A program made the translations under genes and the position numbers. A stretch of 64,000 bases of DNA from Hermodice carunculata (Eukaryota > Annelida > Polychaeta > Eunicida > Amphinomidae), in the NCBI GenBank assembly GCA_964020975.1, contig OZ026625.1:36197606-36261605 (forward strand). Reading direction: 5' to 3'. Positions 1-11,910 of this stretch are shown piece by piece. Position 1 is the stretch's first letter, and each line of letters begins with the position of its first letter. The notes beneath the pieces were generated by a model. The model did no database searches and was not told where the DNA came from. It saw only the letters and a list, made by a program, of their open reading frames with translations.

Positions 1-1245
1 GTGATTCATGCATATGCATGTGCAAAAATATCGAAGGAGGGGAAAGAAAAATTCAGCAAGAAACAATCTACGAAGGATAGTTCACAATCTGAACCAGCCA
101 GCTTGTAGGTGATCAACGTATGGCATCCATTTTGACGTTAGTGCTGAAACCACAAGTGGCTTTGGGCTTGATTTCGCACTAAAGTTGACATGGGAATGTC
201 TTGAAATGCGTTTGATGGGACATTTTTCAAACTTTCACAGGGACCAAATTGACAGTTTTCACTATATCCAGTACATTAGGAAGTCACCGACAGGCTACAA
301 ATACTCCTGCTATGTCTACCTAAACAAATCTTATTTTTAAATAATGTCAGTCAAAGGGCTGCGGAATTTTAGAAACTTTAATTTCTTGGAATGCATTGAC
401 AGGTGGGTAGATCAACTTGTATGGCTATTCTTCAAGTTCTGTTTCAATGGAATTTCTTCAAACAAATGCTCACTCAAACATTGACGACTTAAAAAACAAG
501 AGGATCATGATGATCCTGTGCTCTGCTGACTGAAATCTGCTTTTAAAGTATTGAGAAGTAGAAAATGTAAATACAATGGTAAAACATATGCACTGTATTG
601 GCATATGTACTTGTACAGTGGCAGCACTCACTTAGAGTTGCAAGGTTTGATATCCCATAATTGTCAATAAGGAAACTTCGCGAACTTTCATTGCCTGAAG
701 TCCTAGTATATTCTGATAAAATGTTAAGCCATTCTGCACAAGAAGTCGAAAATAGCCTTAACGCACAAAAAGATTTTAAAAAATAGGAAAGCATCGCAGT
801 GCCAGATGGTGGACAAAATAAGAACTCGTTGACCTAGTTGACCCTATGTTCAATATCAAAGCAATTGGCTAAAAAGCTCTCGAGAGGAAATTTTCTTTTC
901 TGCACGAATTTACAACATTCCTTCAGATCATGGGAAAAAAAGGATGTTCATTATTTTCTATGTCATTTTTTTTTCAAGATCGAAGATACTGCTTTGTATT
1001 AATTTTATCTTCCCAACAAATAATCCTGAAAGTATACCTTTCAAACAAACACCACACCATGTGCCATCCTGCGAGGGGTAAGTATAATGATGGATCAGTC
1101 ACAGTCCATAGTGCCACAGCTTTGTCAAAGAAATGTATTTATTGATTTATGCGCTAGTTTGAAAGTCTTTATGTGTTGCCAAAACAGACTTTTGTGGATA
1201 AAGTCTTCCCTTAATGTCCTTAGATTTACCATTAATTGATAGGTA

Positions 1246-1248
<3 letters not shown>
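1..1248. other. Non-coding stretch, little recognised
   Basis: I see no domain, splice-supported exon or RNA gene here. Open frames are short and have no recognisable motif. The one repeat I can support is at 494-540, listed separately. Confidence 0.5.
494..540 (-). repeat. Dispersed repeat, copy 1
   Basis: This stretch contains AACAAGAGGATCATGATGAT followed by CCTGTGCTCTGCTGACTGAA. Its reverse complement matches 13688-13733 with a few differences (CAGTCAGCAGAGYACAGGAT, then the AT-rich palindrome, then CTTGTTTT). Two inverted copies about 13 kb apart indicate a dispersed repeat end, not chance. The core is itself palindromic. The family is not identified. Confidence 0.6.
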
Positions 1249-1319
<71 letters not shown>

Positions 1320-1335
1320 GTGTGTGTGTACTGTT
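1249..1335. repeat. (TA)n then (TG)n microsatellite
   Basis: About 65 bp of pure TA dinucleotide, then CATATG and a short TG run. It creates a false Tyr-Ile repeat reading frame on the minus strand. Confidence 0.97.
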
Positions 1336-1345
1336 GTATGTGTAT

Positions 1346-1905
1346 ATTTGTATATATGCATAGCATTTACAAAAACAGATAATAAAACACGTTTGACTTT
1401 AGTGATGAATACTGTTGAAAAGAGACTGAGTAGCTCTGAATTTTCATGACCCGGACTTGCATAATTTGTAACATCTGAACTGTCCCAGACCCCGTGTACA
1501 AAAGAAAGAAAGACGTTTCTCATACTTAATGAACTTGTTAATTTCCATTAAGACATCCTTCAGATTTTGCTCAACAATGTGGAAAAGTTCTTTGTGGAAG
1601 GGTTTAACAAAAATTTGCTTTAGATGGCGTTACTGTGTATGCCTGACGCTTTTCCCATCTTAGATACTCAAGCTTGCATTCTTATTGGGTTCTAATCCGG
1701 CCAATGGGGATATCGATGGTAATATACTTTTTGAATTTTTTTGCATAGAATCATCAACCAGATGGACTTTAAACTTTTATTTCCACTACTTGGCTGAGTA
1801 TATCTATGCAGTCTTTTAAAAGGGTCACATTGCAGTGATTTATGAATTATTTTGTTTGTTTATTTACTTTACTTATTTACTTTACTTGTTTATTTATTAT
1901 TGTGA
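1346..1905. other. Non-coding stretch
   Basis: I see nothing recognisable between the TA and ATT microsatellites. Confidence 0.5.
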
Positions 1906-2148
<243 letters not shown>

Positions 2149-3270
2149 ATTTCTCACTTTGCAGTAAAATCTTAAAAACTTTGTTCCCAAAACAGCGCGA
2201 ACAATCCTTTCAAACTTGCAGAAGGACACTTCTGGTAACACCTTGACCTTGATTTTAACCGGGGCTGCTGCTGGTTTTCAAATAGTTCTTTCTTGTGTGA
2301 ATGTGCATGGACCTCTGAATATGTGGCTTTTTCCTATATATATTCCCTCATGTATTATTTTAGCACAATTTTCAAACACTCTTTTGTCTAAAGCTACTTG
2401 GTTAATAGCTCTGAAATTGTATTGGGGCATATTTGGGTTAAATGGGCGAGACCTCCACAACACACGAGTGATCTTGACTTCATTCCCACGTCACTTTTGT
2501 GAATCGTGCCAATCACTTGACGCATTAAATGAATCTGATTTAGAATTTTGACTACTGAGCTAGTGCTTACATTTGTGTCCGTAGTTATAAGAAAGAAGAA
2601 CTTGAAGGCCCGCAGCACCACTTGATTTTGGGGATTCATAGTAAGCTAAGCACATCACTGTCACAGACCTCTTGTTCTTCCTAAGTTTGTATTATTAAGA
2701 ATTCATTAAGCATTATTGTAAAGTTAATTTTTAACTCTTTGACTGTAAATTGTGACTTAAGTCGAAGTAATTAATGTTACCTCATTTCAATTACCAAATG
2801 GACACAAAAATTCTTTCTGAAAAGGCCTCTCTTTAAAGTACAAAGCTTGGCAATGACGATTTGAAGGGAATGAACGATACAGTAACCAAGCAGATTGCAC
2901 AAATGTACCAGAACGGCAGTTTTCTACAATCAATCCTTCATTTCAGTGCTGAACATACGCAGAGAAAGGTAGAAGAAATCTGTAGACCAGTGTACTAATT
3001 ACTTCCAAGTTAATTGCTAATTATCTAGCCCAGCTGATTCTGGCATTTTTCCTGACAGTTATACTCATCATGTATTAAATACAGGCACCTCAAGCTCAAT
3101 ATGACCTAGCCTGTCACTACATAGAATAAAAAACAGATGGATGTATAGTCTTATTAAAAGGATATTTAATATGGTATGCCTACACAAGAATATAATGCCC
3201 ACTGAAGATTGAACTGACATTAAGGCTTCTATCTCGACTTTCAATATTAACCTATCATCATTCAGATAGA
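2149..3270. other. Non-coding stretch
   Basis: Short frames only (longest 111 codons at 2216-2551), with no family motif, and none has convincing splice borders. I see nothing I can name. Confidence 0.5.
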
Positions 3271-3374
3271 TGTGTGTACGTATGTATATATGTATGTATG
3301 TGTGTGTGTATGTATGTATGTATGTATGTATGTATGTATGTATGTATGTATGTATGTATGTATGTATGTATGTA
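3271..3374. repeat. (TATG)n microsatellite
   Basis: About 20 near-perfect TATG/TGTA tetranucleotide units. It produces false Thr-Tyr-Ile-His and Met-Tyr-Val-Cys frames. Confidence 0.97.
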
Positions 3375-3582
3375 CGAGAGACGTTTGATTCTAGTTGAAA
3401 AACAAAGCTTTTTCGAGCGTTCATATGATCGTATACTGAAACAAGCAAATCACCACATTAACTTCACGATCACAGGTACTATAAATTGGAAGCCCTCTTT
3501 GCGTTAGTCCATGCTGTGGCAGCAGACCTAATTTCAAAAAACAAATTTAAAATAAAAAGGCAAAAAGGTGACTGCATGGTTT

Positions 3583-3585
<3 letters not shown>

Positions 3586-3665
<80 letters not shown>

Positions 3666-3688
3666 TATAGATATAGATATATAAATAT
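3586..3688. repeat. (TA)n-(GA)n-(TATAGA)n composite microsatellite
   Basis: About 55 bp of TA passes directly into about 24 bp of GA and then TATAGA units. The same TA-to-GA order is seen at 4083-4177. Confidence 0.95.
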
Positions 3689-3690
3689 AA

Positions 3691-4079
3691 GGCTTTAATG
3701 TTGCAGACGGCATACATCTTATCCATTTCATGAACAATCCTGATATGTGCCTTTAACCTCTCTACAACATGTAACCATCAACATTTGTATTGTGTTTTAA
3801 AATGTTTTAGTTTATGCCTCAGACTCCCTCCAAATAGGACATGATAAAATCAAAAAACAAAACAGGTATCCTCTGCTCGACTGTCTGCGTTTTCATCCAG
3901 TACATGTGTGAATCTATCGCACGTATGCTAGAACCCAAACTCCCGATTCTACTTCCACTGTACCGGTGGCCAACACATATAACTAAATTGTAATATCCAT
4001 CCGCAAGTTAAATTGATTGGTATCCCCAGAAAAATAGTCAGCTGTTGTGAATATTTTTATATCGTCAGTCAAAGTAATC

Positions 4080-4082
<3 letters not shown>
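3691..4082. other. Non-coding stretch
   Basis: Spacer between two composite microsatellites. Nothing recognised. Confidence 0.5.
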
Positions 4083-4163
<81 letters not shown>

Positions 4164-4177
4164 AGAGAGAGAGAGAG
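4083..4177. repeat. (TA)n-(GA)n composite microsatellite
   Basis: About 79 bp of TA is followed by about 15 bp of GA, the same polarity as at 3586-3664. Confidence 0.95.
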
Positions 4178-4195
4178 TTGATTACAGAGGAACGT

Positions 4196-4330
4196 GTGCA
4201 ATATGGACAATAGTATTTCTATGTATATTGGTTACACAGGGACAGGTTAGCTTATGGAAAGTAAAGAGTTTGGACTGCGGAATAGGGTAATGAATACTAG
4301 GAACTGGTTCTGGACTAAAAGACAAAATTA
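4196..4330 (+). repeat. Dispersed repeat shared with 46016-46160, copy 1
   Basis: The core GACAGGTTAGCTTATGGA and GAGTTTGGACTGCGGAATAG, then GGTAATGA, recurs at 46071-46120 in the same orientation. Weaker similarity extends over roughly 135 bp on both sides. Copy 1 lies directly between two (TA)n tracts. The family is unknown. No LINE protein similarity was seen. Confidence 0.7.
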
Positions 4331-4335
4331 CAAAT

Positions 4336-4351
4336 TTATATATATTTATAT

Positions 4352-4429
<78 letters not shown>
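4336..4429. repeat. (TA)n microsatellite
   Basis: About 94 bp of nearly pure TA with two small interruptions near the left edge. Confidence 0.96.
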
Positions 4430-4431
<2 letters not shown>

Positions 4432-7100
4432 ACATTGTTTGTATAATGACATACACACCTTCTAAAAGTCTAGGCTGTGCTAACTTTGAACCACAAACAG
4501 CAAGTAGCTGCCAGGTTTGCGGACAAAAACTGTTAAGGGGTTCATTACACGAGATACATTGACGAGCACCTAACTTGCCAGACCATAGCTTAGAACACCG
4601 CCCATCACGCCAGCTTTGATTCTACTGAAGTTCTTTTGAATGCAGTTTATTTTTATATAATTGAAAAAGCATGTTTTTACAAACAGGGTTTGGTCTCCTA
4701 AGAAGTAAAAAAAAAAACGATGGTATATATAACACGATGCTGGACCAGTAATGCAGAGCAAAATGAAAAAAGAACGCATATTTGTTTCACACTTAAAACT
4801 TCAAAACTTGTCCAATTCGAATTAAAACTTCTTTCACCCACAGTTAATTATGCTTATAGCACATGTCCACAACTTTAAGTTATATTGTCTTTATATCTAT
4901 AAATAGAATATTCTATTCATAAAATTGACGATATTGAACGATATTTTTGTATATTTATGGAATGTGTATATTTACATGTTCCAACTCGAATTAATGTCTG
5001 TACACAGCCTAGAACAAATAAGTCACGGAGACTTTGCCATGGTGTCTTGTATCAGTCAGGATGTATCAATTAACTAAATATGTGTCAATTTCAGCCTTTA
5101 CGACAGAGAGTAAGCTGTCAGCGCTCGATCAGGAGCTCCTTTATTGCATGACAGGGTATAGGACACATAGATGAGTGTGTGGAGTTAGTGACGGATTTTT
5201 TAGAAAATATCCCTGCTTCTATATACAGTGGTCATGATATCATGCAGATTCTGGACGCTCATTTTGTTTTTGTGGGGCTTTTGTTGACTCATATTGAAAA
5301 TCGATTACGTAAAAGCATGAGCTAAAGCTTTCATCTCACCTTAGCCTTTTCACGCTTTTAATTCAGATGACTCTTTCAAAGGTTGTGGTTTCACACTAAA
5401 ATATAGTGATTTTAAGAGCTGTGCATTTGGAATGCCCTCTATGGTCCTGCCTTGATTTAGCATGTCCATTTACTTGTATGGAAGCTGTTTTATGGAGAAA
5501 AAAATATGCAATTGCCATCTTAAATTTATTAAAATACCTGTGCACATGAACATATGGATTGCTAAGGGTATGGAATGAGTTAACAATTAGTTAACAAAAC
5601 TGAACACATGGTCGGAAGGGAGGTCACAAACTATAAGGATTTGTCGATGGGGAGAGGGAGCTCAGATTCATACCTTTTTCAGGAGGGGGTGGGGTGGGGG
5701 AATCATAATGATCCCTTATTCTACTATCTTGTGCCACTCCACACCTAAATGAGGGGAACTTAGAAGTGATTTTGTTTTCAAATGTACTTACTTAAATGAT
5801 TGTTCAGAAAGGCCAAACTCACCTATTTACCCTGAATGGAAATGGAACCTTCTCTTGTGTGGTACCAACAAGTGTAAGTACTTAGTGTGATAACACTGAT
5901 ATATCATGGATGATGATCAATAGAATATCAGTTTGCACAATTTTTTCTCGCACATTGGAAAAAAAATGCGGTCATTGATATTGTGTTCCACTATATGCTT
6001 TGATGAGAACCGACCACATTGGTTTCGTTAGAACCTGTGTACAGTTTTTGCTTTCAACTTTGCTGCAGCAACATCAGCTAAAGTGGCAACAGCAACATGC
6101 GTCCCAATATTTTCAAGATTAAGTTTTATTTGGTTGATGCTGATCGTTTTCCCAGCGCCAACTTAACCTAAAATTAATATATTATACCCCCGTTTCACTG
6201 CCAAGCCCAGCTGTCCTCACTATGATGAAGGTGCCATGTGCGCGAGCTTGTTGATGCTCTTTACATCGTGTGCATTGGGACCAACCAGAACACATAGTAT
6301 CAATTGTTGTGGACCTTTGAACCCACGGAGGTGTAATTGTATTGGAGTTTCAACTTCTTCGGCGAAACTGGAATTGATTTGATTTCGCTCAGTAACCAAC
6401 ATGTATACTTTTAGTATTGAATGTATTCTTATGATTAATGGAAAACGAAAGTCCTCATGAATACTATGTCCCTCCAAAACGGTGCTGGTTAGAAGGGGGT
6501 CACTGGGCTAAAACAGAGGAAGCCTGCCTTTCCAAAGTGGAAAGTACAGTAGAGAACATTAGAACTTGGTGGACATAGCTTATCATAGTACGTCATTTAG
6601 TTACTGGCACTTGTGAATTGCACCCACGTTTCAGTGGCATTGGCCATTCATCATGGCAGCATAAAGAAAAATACCAAAAATTCATAACTTACATATACCG
6701 ATGACCTACTGCACACAGACTAACATATGCAGACAACACGGACACGGAGATAGGAGAGGAGATGTCACATGGTTTGCCAAAGGGAAAAGGTTTTGAAGGT
6801 ACGGGTTAAACCCACACTCCATCTCCTCGTACCGCCATCTGCCTTAGTGAGAAAAATAACATGACAGACAACAGACTGTCATTCACATTTCTAGCTCTCA
6901 ATATATAGCTGGAGTGATGTGATCATACCTTATTCGTTTAGAGTCTGCTTGGGTATGCTTCGCTGACATAGTGTAATGGATGACGATATGTTGCTGGTAT
7001 CACACTGCAATCACCTATTTCCTCCCTGTTTATTTTTCAGCTTGCATAATGGATCTTTATTACTCAAGAATTATATCTGCCTGCATACCTCACTCGACAT
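4430..7100. other. Non-coding stretch of about 2.7 kb
   Basis: No domain, no splice-supported exon and no long repeat was recognised. The frame at 6220-6477 (minus, 85 codons) has no motif I know. A weak 9-bp inverted repeat (GAGGAGATG/CATCTCCTC) lies near 6750-6830. Confidence 0.45.
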
Positions 7101-8030
7101 GTGGTGAATTATCATATTATATCCTTAGTTATTCTGCATTTTAAAAAGTATCTGCCAGTAATAGGTCCTAGCTGTCATTGTATATATTGTAAACTCCTTC
7201 CACTTAGAATACATATTTTTGTTAGCCCCTTTTTATTACTGCTATCTGGAGGTACCCATGTGAACCCTGATCCTGGGCAGCATAAGACTAATATATATCA
7301 TTTCCTAATTCTTATATTCGTAATCTGTGACAGAATTAAATAAGATGCAATGAAATTGCCCTACTGCCTGAATTCAATTGTGTTTGTGTCTTTTTGCCCA
7401 GAACCACATCCTGCACCAAGTATGTAGAACAAACTCTATTAAGACACCTACCCCTCAACCAATTAAGCTCTATTTAACTGCCAACCCTGGGTAAATGCAT
7501 CAACGTAATGTGTCAGGTTTGTGAGATTTGAGAAAATACTGTCAATTTTGAGTATAATTCCTTTATCATGTAATATATATATGAATATAATTTCTTTATC
7601 ATAAACTATCCTTTCTCCAAATTCCTGACAACTTAGTTATACTCAGTTATACATCTACTGCTTGTAAAGGCCATGTTCATAATGTGGGTAGCTGTGTCGT
7701 TTTGGATGTTTGAAATGCTATGCCCGTGTCCCGATGTGTGGATATATGATGCCGGATTTTTTTATGTTTGTGATTTGAGATCTGAAAAAAAAAAAGAATT
7801 ATAACAACTTTTAGCTGGGACTGGTTTACATATAACTTAATTCTCCAGTTTCCTTCTGGAGGGGTAAATTTCAGCAGAACCTCGATCCAGTGCAAAGTAC
7901 GGGTATTCACCAAATTATTGTAACAGGTGATCTGTACTGCAATTTTAACCCTAAGTCAGGCCTAAAGCTTGACCAACCGAATTCTTGGTCAAGCAGGTAT
8001 TTGTTTTGATCAAATATAGTTAATATTCAT
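7101..8030 (+). mobile_element. LINE fragment A: 2A-like N-terminus and endonuclease remnant
   Basis: A hydrophobic lead into LLLLSGGTHVNPDPG (7230-7274) resembles the 2A ribosome-skipping peptide (consensus D-x-E-x-NPGP) known at the N-terminus of some CR1-like LINE ORFs in sea urchin, lancelet and mollusc. About 640 bp downstream, IIVTGDLYCNFNPKSGLKLD (7913-7972) resembles the APE endonuclease motif VTGDFN. The expected spacing and order support one element. Several stops and frame changes separate the pieces. NPDPG instead of NPGP should abolish skipping. The copy is dead and its RT half may be fragment C at 10.0-11.4 kb. Confidence 0.65.
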
Positions 8031-8484
8031 CACTGCTATCGTGATATTGGTGTGTTGACTGCAATTTCTAATTGTGGCCACAGTTTTATGGATTTGCTTG
8101 ATTGGTTGGTTAATTTCATTTAGTGGACAGCCATATTTTCCACAACTCACTATGTAAAAACCAGTTTTGGAAACATAAAAGTAAGAAAAAAGATATCGTC
8201 TGTATGGGATGAACCTTGAAAGTCAATACAAGACTTTTTTTCCAAGAGGTCCCATATCAACATTCATGTACAAATTTTTTACCTTAAAAATTTGAAATGT
8301 GACAGTGGAGAGTGATCTAACATGTATTGGACGCAACTAAAATAGAGAAATCTCTAAACTACCATTCACTAAGGCAGGGGTAAGACCAGAATTCCTAAAT
8401 TTACATCAACACGGGAATATAGTCTAATGATATTTGAAACTTGGATTGGGCTTCTCCATATGGGAGAAAAGTAAAACATTAGTC
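8031..8484. other. Spacer, possibly rest of LINE A
   Basis: This 450 bp runs from the endonuclease remnant to the poly(T) tract at 8485. No motif is clear. It could be decayed endonuclease/linker DNA of fragment A, split from fragment C by the minus-strand insertion. That is inference. Confidence 0.3.
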
Positions 8485-9840
8485 TTTTTTTTTTTTTTTT
8501 TTTTCAAATTTGACCTGTCGGTCGGAGTACGCTATTGCAGTCCTTGATTGCGTTGTAATAAAATGTGTACTGACCAAGGGAGTTTGTTCTGGGTACCTTG
8601 AAATTGAAAGACCTCTATCTGACTGCGAAGTGACTGTGGTTTTTGGTTATTATCTTGTAAGTCGGGCGGGCACTTTTTATAGAAAATATAGAAAGCATGA
8701 TGAAGTCTTAGTTGTTTTGCTCTGAACTACGTGTTTGATAGTCCTGCCTGTTGCAGCTGGACAGACATGAGACCAGGGACCAATATCCTGAGTGTACCTT
8801 GCCAGTTTATTTTGAGCTATCTGCAGTTTGTGTTTAAAGGCTGTGGCCACTGAGGAGTACCAACTAGAAATTGCATAGTCAAAGACTGTTTCAGTAAAGG
8901 GCATGCCCGAGTGATTTGCAAGTTTTGAAACTTAGAATGTTCCCTTGCCGGCACAATATTTGAGCCTTGAGGTGTTTTTTCTAAAATGTTGTTTACTGTG
9001 GATACAATGGATAGAGATAAGTCCAACTCCAAGCCGAGATATTTGACTGTATCTAATGACCCGATGCTGCAATCATCATAGTCAACTATAAAATTTTGTG
9101 ACCTATTCATTTTTTTCTTGAGGACCAAACGATATGCATTCATTCTTGCCCAGATGTATAGGCAGCTTGTTATCTATAAGCCATCGATTGCTAGACTTGA
9201 GGTCGGTTCCTAGAAGTGATGATATTTCTTTGAGATCCTTAGCCTGATTTCGTATCAAAGCACCATCACCTGCATATAAAAGCAGTTTGCATGAAACATT
9301 TATTTGTATATCTTTGGCATAGCACAGGTATAAAAGCTTCCCTCAATGCTGCTCTGGGGGAAGAAACATGTCAGACTGTGTACCATCGATGTCAGTCAAC
9401 TGGCGCCTGTTTGTGAGATATGATTGTGACTAGTTGACTGAAGTGATCCTCCAAATTTTTAAATTTTTTTGAAGAGGATGACATTGTCTACAGTGTCAAA
9501 GGCCTCTTTAGCATCTATTTGAACTATGCCCGTTTAGTACTCTCGAGCCAAATTGCCATGATATAGCCTATGAAATGTAAAAACAGGTATCAGCAGAGTA
9601 TGCCTTCCAGAAACCTGACTGAAACTCGAATAAAATACACTTCACTCTCAGATATTCAGCAAGCTGAACATAAACTCCTCTTTGCAATATCTTTGAGACA
9701 ATAGAAAGATTAGCTAATGGTCTGTAGTCATTTAGAACATCTCTCATATGGACTACCATTCATGTTATGTTTCACACGAAGTTGATATATTGGTGCGATT
9801 GTTGGTCTAACTTATTTTTGAAAGCAGGTGCACTGAATAT
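8485..9840 (-). mobile_element. LINE fragment B: reverse transcriptase, CR1-like
   Basis: The minus strand encodes RT blocks in order. The first is LNDYRPLANLSIVSKILQ (about 9735-9680), then FQSGFWKAYSADTCF. The catalytic block LLLYAGDGALI follows (about 9270), where the first Asp of YADD is Gly. Then come NRWLIDNKLPIHLGKNECIS and VKYLGLELDLSLS, and last FDYAISSWYSSVATAFKHKL (about 8880-8820). A 20-bp poly(T) at 8485-8504, read as poly(A) on the minus strand, fits its 3' end. Frames change several times, so the copy is dead. The 5' end is truncated near 9840. It lies in opposite orientation to fragments A and C, as expected for a nested insertion. Confidence 0.85.
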
Positions 9841-10049
9841 TCCCAATAAAAATATTGAGGTTAGACCTATTCAGAAACTCTTCTGAATTACCGTGCTGAA
9901 AGTCCCATTTTCGTTGTCTGAAGCTTCAAATTAACAGGAAATCAATAAATCTCAATGTGTCTTTTACCTAGCAATTAATCCATAGACCTTCTTGTGTCAC
10001 TTTCGCAATCTCTAGCAACGGCAATTTAGCACTAGCAGAGTACGAGTGA

Positions 10050-11425
10050 AATAAAAGTTACATTAGAACTTCAACAATTCTGAAAGAAAAAAAAACTGGT
10101 GGCGACCTGTTAACTTTTTTTCAATAACAACCAAAGTTCAAGCGTTCCGTGCACTTTACAATAAGCCAATCATATATCTGACAGTGTATCTAAACCTGAT
10201 TGTTTTTACTTCTGCCTTTTACAGCAATGTCAAGTAGATTGTACAACAGCTTCTTTACCCATAAAACCTAGTCTCCAGATTTTGATCCTGAGTGGCTGAT
10301 TATATTAGTACAAGCCTTAGCGCTGAAAACACGTATGTTACGTCTGGATTTATCAAGCCCTTTAGGCCCTGATGACATTAGTACAAAGATACTGATAAAG
10401 GCTAGTCCTGCAACATTTACCTTACTTGCTAGCTCATACAATCTTTCACCAATCACAGAGAAATTTTCATCAGCCTGGAAAAAGGCAAACGTTTACCCAC
10501 TTTAAAAAGAAAGCTAGGATTAGATTTTTAACAAGCATGTATAACCCAGTCTCAGTGCTCGGGTATGTCGGAAAAGAGTTTGACAAAATGTTCATTAGCA
10601 TGTATTTACCTTTTTGGCGATAACACGGTGGTCTTTGCTTATGAATCCCATTCCATATAGCGTGACTCAATGGTGCGTCAGTTACTTGTTCTTCATCAGG
10701 ATTTATGTTAAGTGTTAGATCAAGAAGAAGAAGTTTAAAAATTTTTATAGTATCAAAGTGTTCAATAACGTTTGGCATGCTGGTCTCTTGCATGCATTGT
10801 ATAAAGTTAGCATGGGAGGAAATCTACATGGTTAGCTGTATTCTCCAAAAGCTGGCTGATGACTTCAAATGCCCTCCCTCCCTCCCTCAAATTTATACTG
10901 ATCTTTTGGGAATCCTATTCAATTAATCATCCCTGTTTGGTTTTTCACTGCCTTATGTTCAAAGATGTGGCCCAACAGAAGCATACTAGAATCACAAAAA
11001 AAACGTACTTATTAGGCACTTGGATCATATTTCAGAAATCTGAAAATAAATCTACCAAATTAATAAATGTCATGAAGAGTTTGAAATTTGTTCTGGGTAG
11101 GAGGACATTGAAACGCAATTGTGTATGATGTATTAAACCAATACTCGAATATGCTAGCACAGTGTAGTGTGGCTGAACTGTAGAAGACAAGGAGTAAACA
11201 ATTAGATGCCGCTCCTATCGTCACTGGTACGATGTGCCGTACGCTAAGTACTAAATTACACGAGGACACCAGATTGATGGCTTTGGGTAGAGGTAGACAA
11301 ATACGTATATTGATTTTAATGTATAAATTCGTAAACAATCTAGCTCTTTCGTCATGTTGCCTAATTATTCACTTTGTTACTAATCAAGTTATTGAAAATT
11401 ATACTGGTGGGACTGATGTTTAAAA
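10050..11425 (+). mobile_element. LINE fragment C: reverse transcriptase and C-terminus, CR1/Rex1-like
   Basis: Plus-strand blocks appear in order. RLYNSFFTHKT (about 10235) precedes LSSPLGPDDISTKILIKASP (about 10345-10405) and SSAWKKANVYPL, the start of the RT domain. YNPVSVLGYVGKEFDKM (about 10540-10590) is the LINE block usually read as NYRPVSVL. Then come FNNVWHAGLLHALYKV (about 10760) and LGRRTLKR (about 11095), followed by KPILEYASTV (about 11135) and a GRGRQIRILILMYKFVNN tail (about 11290-11340). The palm with YADD is missing between about 10850 and 11050, and many stops occur, so it is a dead, internally deleted copy. It may be the second half of fragment A. Confidence 0.82.
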
Positions 11426-11639
11426 AAAATCCAGCGACCGTCAAACTGTGGAATCACATTCTCCTTAACACTGGGAATTATCTTCAATTCTAACATGCAA
11501 ATCGAGTATAACCGCAACAGGTGTCCACCCCATAAAATATCCAGGACTTAGTTTTGACAATAGATTTATGTAAGTTCAGAACACACGTCTTCGTCTAGCC
11601 GCAAGCGCATTGAGTTCACATTTATTGATTGAAATACGG

Positions 11640-11910
11640 ACTGACAACAAATAGTTAGTCTGCAGTGAGCCTTTAATTAGCTGCACAAAGTTCTCAATGG
11701 ACTGGAATATTTTTTATATACAAATAAGACTGCAGAGAGTTTTTGATGGTCTCCAGAAAGTTTCAAAACAATGCACGCGCAGAAAGCTTTATGTTGTCTG
11801 CAGAATATTTCAAATTATCTGCAGCATATCTAAAACCCGATGCAATATAATTAAATTGACTGCAGTGTACCTAGATACGCTACAGTGAATTCAAAGCGTA
11901 CAGAATTTAA
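11640..11910. repeat. Worn tandem repeat, 20-21-bp unit with CTGCAG core
   Basis: The motif GTCTGCAG or GACTGCAG, followed by an AT-rich half (roughly NNNNTTTNAANN), recurs at about 20-21-bp spacing. Clear units start near 11659, 11730, 11752 (CTCCAG), 11798, 11818, 11839 and 11859, with weaker units between. Roughly a dozen diverged units are present. The phase is regular except for two longer units. It makes a heptad-like false peptide at 11697-11888. Confidence 0.65.

Noticed and set aside
1125-1523. 132-codon minus frame with a Tyr-Ile repeat
   Set aside because: It is created by the (TA)n microsatellite. The ends have no known motif and no splice support.
2216-2551. 111-codon plus frame
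   Set aside because: No motif or family resemblance. It overlaps equally long minus frames, which is expected by chance at this scale.
6220-6477. 85-codon minus frame
   Set aside because: No recognisable domain and no matching exons nearby.
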